Shown one piece after another: positions 55,419-64,000 of a stretch of 64,000 bases of DNA. The stretch's first letter is position 1; each line of letters starts with the position of its first letter. This stretch comes from Lophium mytilinum (Eukaryota; Ascomycota; Dothideomycetes; Mytilinidiales; Mytilinidiaceae), in assembly GCA_010093605.1 (NCBI GenBank), contig MU004183.1:1922001-1986000 (forward strand). Direction: 5' to 3'. Under the pieces are notes generated by a model. It was not told the origin of the DNA, made no database searches, and was given only the letters and a program-made list of their open reading frames with translations. A program made the translations under genes and the position numbers.

Positions 55419-58400
55419 CTAGCCTATATATATACTTAGTATTATAGAATAAGTATCTATAGACTATCTATTTTCTATATACTATCTATTTTATAAATAG
55501 ACTACCTAATATTATTATTTACTATAACCCTCTAATAATACCGCAACTAACTATAATAGGCGCTAGTTTCTTAAGCCTTCTATGCGGCTGGTGCGCGTAG
55601 TAAATAATCTAAAATTTATTAATAGCTTATATATAAATTTAATAGCTTACTTCTTTAAGTTTTCTTTCTTCTATACTAATCTTTTTCTACCTTCTTATAT
55701 AGCTAACCCTAACTGCTATACTTTTAACTACGCTAAAGCCCTATAGTTTAGTAATTCTATTTCTAGTAGATACTCTACTACTAGACGCCTATTTAGTAAT
55801 ACTAATAGTATTTCTATTAACCCCCGCTATATTAGCATTATATTACGTTAAGAAGGCGCCTCTAACCTATAGTACTTTTTTATAGAAGATAATAATAATA
55901 ATATAATATAGATTAATTACAGCCTATAGCCCCCTTTTATTTAGCTAGTAAACCTACCCTTTTAAGGCGCTACTTAGTTCTAGTTATAGATATTAGCTAC
56001 TACTTCTTAACTATTAATTAGACTAGTCCCGCTAATTATACCTACTAAGATATACTATTATTAGACTAAATTTAGTACTATAGGTAAGCCTCTACTAGTT
56101 ACTCTAGCTTCTCTAGTAGAGAATACTATAGAGGAGACTATACTTCTACTTTTCTATATTAGTAGCTATATACTAGGTAATTTTAATTTACCTAATAAAT
56201 TTATAAATATAATAGCCGGCCTTAATAATATAACTACTACCTATAATAATAGCTCTTTCTCTAACTTTAACTTAGCTAATAAATAAGACTATTAAGAGGA
56301 GGAACGTTAGTTTAGTAATAACGCAGATAATAAAGTAAATAAGCTTAAGATAGTATATTAAGGTATTACTATTAATACTTCTAATACTATAGTATACTAT
56401 AATACTATTTCTAAGATATATTAGTCCCGCGACTCTAAGTATCTAAGAATACTACTAGTTTATAGTATTCTCTCCTCTAATATATCTCTATTATAACACT
56501 AATCTACCCGCGTTAAATTAATTACTAGACTTAATACTTCTAACCTAGCCTAGTAAGTAGCGGGTATAGAATAGAGTAATAAGTAATATATTATAATATG
56601 CGTAGAAGACTATTAATAATTATATCTTATAATTATATAGCGCGCTAGCAGCTCTATCTTTAAAATGCGGTATAGTAATAGACTATAAGAATAATATAAG
56701 CTTTAGAACCTATAGAAGCTTATTTAGAATATTTAACTAGTACTATAATAATAGTAGAACTATATTATACTAGTAGATAAGAACTATAATAACTCTAGAT
56801 ATAGAATAAATATTACTATATAAAAATAAAACGCCGCTAACACTACTATTAAGAACCTAAATAAGAAATATTTACTTACTAATAATAAACTCTCTAAGCT
56901 TTAGATACAGGTCCACACCCTTAACTATAAACTTAAGTCCAAGTAGATAAAGTTAGCCCGCGTACAACGCCTATATAATAAAAAGCACGCTAACTTCTAG
57001 GCCTAAACTATTTAGCTTAATAATCTAGAAGCTAGATACTAATAGGCCTTAATATAGATTATCTAGCTTAAAGCTTAAATCTAATAGAATATATTAGTAG
57101 AATAATTTAATAATCTATATATAGATCTATATAAATATACTACTAATTATAACTCTACTAATAATACCTCTCTACCGCTACTAGTAGGACTATATACTCT
57201 TAACCTAGATAAGTTCTAATATAACTATATTCTAGAATAATACTTTACTACTACTAGAGGTAGAGGTAGAGGTAGAGATAATCTAAACCTAAGCTAACTA
57301 GGCGGTTTTACTTAACTATAGGTCTATAGACCTATCTATTCTTATTTTAGATAGTAAGGCTCTTAACCTAAGTATACCTACTTATAGAACTTTAAATTAG
57401 GAGCTTTAGTATATATAGTATAGAAGAACTATCTAATCTACTTAGTCTAAGTAGACTAGTAGACCTACTCTATAGCTATAATCTAAATCTAGCTTATTAT
57501 TAGCTACTATAAGGGGCGTGTATATAAGGTTATAGAAGACTATAGTCTTCTTATATCTACTAACCTATATTAATTACTTAATAAACTTATCTAAGATCTA
57601 GATACTATATTCTAAAAGAGTAATACTATCTATTATAATTATCTTCTTAACTAGCTTAATAGTAAGAGCATAAAATAGTAATATAATAAAAAGATATTAG
57701 ACTTTCTATAACGCCTTAATATTATTCTTAATAGGCTTAAGTATAGTAAAATTAAGGATAACCTTATAACTTAATACTATTACCTTAAGGAAATACTATA
57801 TATAGATCTTACTAAATATATTAACTTTAGTTTATTAACCTAGTACTAGGTAAAAGATAATATTCTATATAAGGACTATTATTATATTTAATATAAAAAA
57901 TATGCTAATAAAAAACTTCTTACTATATAAATCTTAGTACGCCGCTTAAATAATATATACGCGTAGGATAGCTATTATAACTCTAACTACACCCGGTGTA
58001 AAGTATCTACTACTAAGACTAATAACTATATTACTATTAAGAAGACTACTACTATTCTACTACTAAGCGTCCTACTATATATCTATCTACGCCTTAGTAA
58101 GAAAGAATATTACTTTAGCTATTTTAAAAAGAACTACTGCGCCGGTAACTCTAAGTATTCTATAGCTAGAAAGACTATAATAGAGGCTTAGCGTAATAAG
58201 CACCTTATAGCTGCAGGCATTAATAGTATTAAACTTAACGCCTTTAAGTATAGTAGTAATAAGAAATATTAATATAAATATAAATATAAATATAAGGACT
58301 ATAACTAGAAGAAAGACAACTATATAGTTTACTCTAATTACTTAGAAAATGCTTAATCTCTAATAAAAGTTGTTATTAGAGATAGTTAGAAGATATGCTA

Positions 58401-61400
58401 GCCTAAGCTCTTATATATATTTAAGAGCTTAAGCTACCTCCTCTAAAGCTACCTAATATTAAGCTATCTATATACGCTATTAGACTTATTCTACTATCTA
58501 GTAAATAGATAGACTTTAACTATAGAATTAAGACTTTAACTAGAATAGTTAAATCTATAGTCCTTATAGATTCTAGATATAGAGAATTTATATTTATATC
58601 TATAAGCTTTACTAAATAATATAAGCTTAATATCTATAAAGCTACTCTATAAAATATTAAGCTACTAAATAGCTCTACCTCTATTATTAACTAGGTAGCT
58701 AAAGTTACTATATAAATAGAAGGCTACTATAATAAGTTCTAGGCCCTTATCTATAATCTTAAGGGCTATAATATTATTCTTAGTATAGGTTAGCTTATAA
58801 TATATAATGCTTATATAAAATTTAGTACCTAAATAATATAGCTAGACTTAGATTACTATTACTCTTAATATCTAGTTAACTATAAACTAGTCTATATTTA
58901 GTTAAAAGACTCTATAGCCTGCACTAGTAAGCGCCTATTCTAGTAGAAACTTAATGCACAGCTTATAGCCTTTAAGGCGCTTAATATTAGCGCTATTTCT
59001 AGTAATAACTATCTATATAATTCTTAATAGTCCTCTAAAGAAGATACTATTTATATATAGCCTAAATACTTTAAGTTAGTACTTACTAATAAGAAAGCTA
59101 AAGCCTATACACGCGCTAATAGACGCCTATATAAACCCGGCAATATTATTCTAGGTCTAGCTAACTTTACTAATAACCTAGTAGCTATTAGCCTATATAT
59201 AATATTAAAAGATAACTAGCGGAAATTCTTTAAGAAGATAGAGTGTAAGCTAATAACCCGCAATAAACTTAAAGTATTAGTACCTATAGAGTATTATATT
59301 ATAGCTTTCTTAATATATAGAACCTAAAGAAAGTAAATAAGCTTCTACTCTATTATAAAGTAAAAAATAGTACTAATATTAATTACTATATTAATATTAA
59401 ACTAGAATCTAAAGTACCGGCACGCAAAGTCTATAGACTCTTAAGAGATAAGATACTAGTTATTAAAATATTTATTAATAAAATATATAGTAAGAGCTAT
59501 ATTTAGAAAAGTAATAGTTAATATATAGCCCTAGTTATTATTATCTATAAACTAGGTAGAGGTCTATATATCTATGTTAATTATTAAGGCCTTAACGCTA
59601 TTATAATTAAGGCCTAAAATGTCCCTCTAGCTATAAAGAATACTCTAGCTCTATTAAAATACGCCTAATACTATATAAAGTTTAATATTATTACCGCCTT
59701 TAACGCTATTTAAATGCGGGAAGGTAATAAAAAGTATATAGCGTTCCTTACTAAATATAGACTATTTAAATTTACTATTCTACTATTTAGCTTATATAAT
59801 GCCCTAGTAATATTCTAAGCCTTTATTAATAATATCCTCTTAGAATATTTAGATAATTTCTATATAGCCTATCTTAATAATATTCTTATCTTTAGTAATA
59901 TATTAAAGGAATATATAGGCTATATTAAGAAGGTCCTCTAGTAACTCTATAAGGTAGGCCTATTTCTTAATATTACTAAATATAAATTCTATAAATAAGA
60001 AGTTAAGTATCTAGGCGTTATTATTAGTATTAACGGCCTTAAAATAGATCTAGCTAAAGTTAAGATAGTTATTAACTAGCTATAACTATAGAACCTCTAT
60101 AATATATAAGCTTTTCTAGGCTTCTATAACTTCTACCGGTAATTTATTATTACTTACTCTAACATTATAGGACCCCTTATAAGACTTACTAGGGTAGAGG
60201 TCTATAAGTAGTTTACCTTTCTATAGTAGAAAGGTAGCTTAGAGGACTTCTCCTTTAAGTAAATAAAATAAGTATTTATTAACGCTCCTTAGATAGCCTA
60301 CTTTAATCTAGACCTAGAGATATAGATAGAATATAATATATCTAATACTATTATAGCTGCTATACTATTCTAAATATAAGATAGCGTACTCCGCCTAGTT
60401 ATATTTATATTCTATTAGATAAGCGTAACCTAGCTTAACTATTAAATCTATAATAAAGAACTTCTAGCAATTATCCGCGCCTTTAAAGAATAGCGTATAG
60501 AACTTACTAGTTATAGCTATAGTAACCCTATTAAAGTTCTTTTAGACTACTAGATATTATAGTATTTTATAGAAACTAAGCAGCTTAATTAAAGATAAGC
60601 TAGATAGGCTAAATTCCTTTCTAAGTTTAACTTCTAGATTACTTACAGGCCCGGTAAGAATAATAGTAAGGCTAATTTACTAACTAGATATCTAGGTAAT
60701 ATACTAGATAAAGATAATAAACACTATAAGATTTAGTAATAGACTATTCTTAAGAACTATAACCTAGAACTAGAAATATATTATATAATTAAACTAGCCT
60801 ATATTATAACTAATAGCGTTACCTATAATATAGTCTCTCTTATAGTAATAATATATAATCTTAGTAAAGTAGAACTTAATTAGAGGGAGTCTTAAAGTAA
60901 CTCTAATAAAGAACTACTAGAGCTACTAAGTAGATAGGGGGAGTTATAGAGTAACCCTACTAAAGGTATAGTAGAATAAGATATTATAGATTATATATAA
61001 GAGGCTCTTACTAATAATATTATTACTAATACTATTAAGAACGCTATTAGAGCTAAACTACGCCGCTTACCTACTAATATTATTAAGAACTACAGCGTTA
61101 AACTTAAACTTTATAACTATATAATCTATAATAGCCTTATCTTTATTTAAAAGAACCGTCTATATATTTCTACTAAGAAGAAACTCTAGTTAGCTATTAT
61201 TAAGAGCCTTTATAAACTACTACTAGTTAGTTATAGTAGAACTATATCTACTTATAACTATATCTTAATATACTACTTCTAGCTAAAAATAACCTCTAAT
61301 ATTAACTACTATATTAAGGCCTATTAGCTATACAACTATATTAAATATATATATAAGGTAAAATAAGGCTTCCTTAAGCTACTCTCTATCTCTAACTAAT

Positions 61401-62840
61401 ACTAGACTAATCTAATAGTAGACTTTATTAGCCCTCTTCTAAAATACTTATAATTTAGACGGGACTATTAATATATTATAGTAGTTATTAATAGGCTCTT
61501 TAAGATGCGTAAGTTTATCCCTATAGTTACTATAGACGCTAAGAAAGTTACCTAAGCTTTTCTTAAATAGGTATAGCGCACTAAAGAATATCTATAGTCT
61601 ATTATTTCTAATAGAGAGATATAATTTATCTTAACCTTCTAGTTCCGCCTATATAAGCGTATTAGAATAAAACTAAAGCTTTCTACTATATTTTATTCTA
61701 AGATAGATAGATAAATAGAAGTTGCTAATATAGGCCTAAAGTAATACCTTAGGGCTTATATTAACTACTAGTAAGATAACTAGTATAACTTTCTCGCTAT
61801 TACTAAGTTTAAAGCTAACTTAGTAAAGAATACCTCTACTAGAGTAGCGCTCTTTATAGCTACTAAGGGCTATATTTCTAGTATAGATACTATACTAGCC
61901 GCGTAACTATCTAATAATATAGCTAAGCCTAGCGTAAACGCGCTAATAGCTTATCTTATAAAACTTATAGATAAATTTATTACTAGAATAGATAAACTGC
62001 GCGCGTTTCTCTATATAGAAATTAAATAGGCCTAGGCTAAGTAGAAGAAATATACTAATATAGAATAATAACCGGCTTATATATATTACCTAGGTAATTA
62101 AGTTATATTAAATAGACGCTTTATTAAAATAATACACCTAAATAAGAAGCTTAACTTTAAGAAACTAGGCCTCTTTAAGATTCTAGAGAGCTATAAAAAT
62201 AGAAGCGCGTATAAGCTTAATCTACTAAAAGGTATAGAGAATATCTATCTAGTATTCTACCTATAGCTTCTCTATCTAGCTAACGCTATTTCTATAAAAG
62301 AATAATATAATTCTAAACCTCCCCCTATTAAAATAATATCTATATACTAGAAAGGCGATACTAAAGAAATTATAGATAGCTACCTAGATAGAAGATAACT
62401 TAACCCTACTATAGGTAAAAGGGGTATACTCTAATATAAAATTAAGTTTATTAGATAGGATAATAAACCCTAATAGAATAACTATAATTATACTAATAGT
62501 TATCCTTATTTTATAGTAGATTTCTACTATTACTACCCTAAGAAGCTAGGGCCTTACTTATTATTTATACTACTATTAGACTAGAAACTAACCTTAGCTA
62601 CTATTCTTACTACTATAGACCTCTATATAACTAATACTGCGGAAGCTATATAATTTAATTACTAGACTAGCAGTTAAATTAATTTATTAAGGAGGCCTAA
62701 CTATAGATATGCGCAATAATTAAATATAATATAATAGCGTAGATTATTATAAGTATCTAGTAGTAGGCTAGTAGCTATAAAGGCTATATAGCTTCTTATA
62801 GCTCTATTATAGCCGGCCCTAGTTTAAATAAATAATAAGA

Positions 62841-62940
62841 TAGTAATACTACGCATAGCAATACTATATATAGTAATACTGCGTATAGTAATACTATATA
62901 TAGTAATACTATATAGAGTAATATAGCGTATAGTAATACT
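62841..62940 (+). repeat. Short tandem repeats near 3' end of fossil
   Basis: Five or more diverged copies of a roughly 18-bp TAGTAATACTATATA-type unit precede the purine tract and the 3' LTR. It lies in the untranslated 3' part of the fossil element. Confidence 0.7.
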
Positions 62941-63166
62941 AGTAGACTATTAAAAAAGCTATATAAAACTATAGAAGGCTATATAAAAATAGAAAGAATA
63001 AGTAATCCTCTATAAATTAATTTATTTTCTTTATTTAAATTATAGCTATAGCATAACCTAGCACTTTATTTAATAGATATTTAAGCGGTTATAGATACTC
63101 TAGTATAGAAAGGACTCTCTTATAAGAAGGAGGCTTTAATTAGAAGGCTTCTTTAGAGGGGGGAGA

Positions 63167-63361
63167 TGTATTATAGCTATATATTTACGCATAATATATA
63201 ACTAGAGGTTATATAATAGAGGCTCTATAGAATAGATAAATATTACTCCGCCCTTTAGATTATTATAATACCTATTCTAGGAATCTCTTTCTCTCTTATA
63301 TTTATCTTTTATTAATATTAATACTATTTAATCTAATATTCTAACCTTAAGCTCTAATATA
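63167..63361 (+). repeat. 3' LTR of Ty3/Gypsy fossil
   Basis: About 195 bp, starting TGTATTATAGC right after a purine-rich tract, matching the 5' LTR. No clear 5-bp target duplication could be read next to the two LTRs. Confidence 0.8.
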
Positions 63362-64000
63362 TATACTATAGCCTTATACCTAAATATCCTCTAGTTTCTT
63401 TACTATAGGCAGCTTCTTTCTTAGGCATAGATATAGGGGTATTCTTAGGGCCTAGTTAGCTATTAGAGACTAAGAAAATTAAGCTCTAAGTAGCTATTAG
63501 AGTGCCTACCTATCTAGTAGAGTAATTTAGCACTATATTTATAAACTATATAGAATTATTTAATACCTAAATAGTCTACTTAACTTCTAGTATGCCTATA
63601 GAGATGCCTATTATAGTAATTTAGCTGCCCTATATTCTAATCTATATTAATTAAGTTAATTTCTATCTACTTATAATACTTACTACTTATTCTATATAAG
63701 TAGTAGCCTTTTAAGCTTACTAAAGATATAATATTCTTTTATATAATTCTAGCCCTCTACTATATTATTACGCGCGCTAAGCTATACTTACTAGGTCCTA
63801 TTAAGTATTATATTTAAATTAAGATAAATTATACTAAGTTATATTTATAGGTGTATAAATATAGCTATAGCTATAGCTATATATAGTTTAATAAGGTATA
63901 GTAGAGCCTATTAGGCGCCCTTTATAGTATAGTATAATAGCTAGAGCCTTAATAAGAAGAAAAGAATCTATAGATAAGTTTACCTTATTTAGAATAGAAT
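63362..64000. other. AT-rich RIP-mutated DNA, element not identified
   Basis: The AT-rich, CpA-poor tract continues to the window end without a gene or a recognisable element boundary. It may be another, older repeat interrupted by the LTR fossil, or the start of a further one. Confidence 0.45.

Larger units (their letters stand above)
54731..63361 (+). mobile_element. Ty3/Gypsy LTR retrotransposon fossil, RIP-mutated
   Basis: A fossil element of about 8.6 kb between two ~195-bp LTRs (54731-54925 and 63167-63361), in plus orientation. A gag-like region (about 55.7-58.4 kb) is followed by pol remnants in the usual Ty3/Gypsy order: protease zone near 58.5 kb, reverse transcriptase near 59.5-60.0 kb, RNase H near 60.3-60.7 kb, integrase near 61.1-62.0 kb and an integrase-end or chromo-like zone near 62.1-62.4 kb. 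A purine-rich tract precedes the 3' LTR. It is broken throughout (dozens of stops) and cannot be functional. The LTRs differ at about a dozen positions, nearly all transitions of RIP type, so divergence reflects RIP more than age. The family is inferred from domain order and residual motif shape. Confidence 0.75.

Overview
The window looks like a filamentous ascomycete (Pezizomycotina) chromosome. Genes have short introns (about 47-147 bp, GTRNGT-type donors, AG acceptors). Typical fungal families are present: a Zn2Cys6 regulator, MFS and YAT permeases, a Fungal_trans_2-type regulator and WSC/mucin-like membrane proteins. About 10 kb on the right is extremely AT-rich, with CpA/TpG almost gone and CpG kept, which is the footprint of repeat-induced point mutation (RIP). 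The species cannot be named from the sequence alone.

Layout. 0.25-2.2 kb: an Hsm3/PSMD5-like proteasome-assembly chaperone. 2.5-7.1 kb: a compact set of short-chain dehydrogenase, divergent Zn2Cys6 regulator and DHA1-type MFS pump. 8.2-12.3 kb: a BTB-like protein, a small CHZ-motif protein and a small PARP-type zinc-finger protein with a basic/acidic repeat tail. 12.7-22.9 kb: a 1018-residue putative mitochondrial protein, a large acidic disordered protein and seipin. 23.3-29.1 kb: a single-pass membrane protein, an unrecognised protein and a YAT amino-acid permease. 29.1-33.3 kb: gene-poor. 33.4-35.7 kb: a Fungal_trans_2-like regulator with an unclear, possibly decayed model. 36.8-43.0 kb: a ~2018-residue NFX1-type zinc-finger/SF1 helicase with CCCH fingers and a C-terminal RZ finger (ZNFX1/Hrr1/SAD-3 type). 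It is readable except for one apparent frameshift. 44.2-53.1 kb: an F-box protein, a second MFS transporter, a NAPE-PLD-like metallo-hydrolase and a LITAF zinc-ribbon protein.

Mobile DNA. An AT-rich island lies just downstream of the helicase between 17-bp direct repeats. A complete-ended Tc1/mariner relic (50554-51855) has 60-bp inverted repeats and TA target duplication. A fold-back/MITE-like unit sits at 54.08-54.31 kb. From ~54.54 kb to the window end is an AT isochore holding a fossil Ty3/Gypsy LTR element (54731-63361), broken throughout.

How the parts relate. The SDR, regulator and pump could form a small detoxification or metabolite module. The helicase belongs to a family that acts in small-RNA heterochromatin and meiotic silencing, and it sits next to heavily mutated transposon DNA, so the window shows both a candidate defence gene and the result of genome defence. 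No wholly new system was demonstrated. The most checkable oddities are the helicase frameshift, a possible frameshift between signal peptide and body of the 24-kb membrane protein, and the one-sided RIP of the mariner ends.
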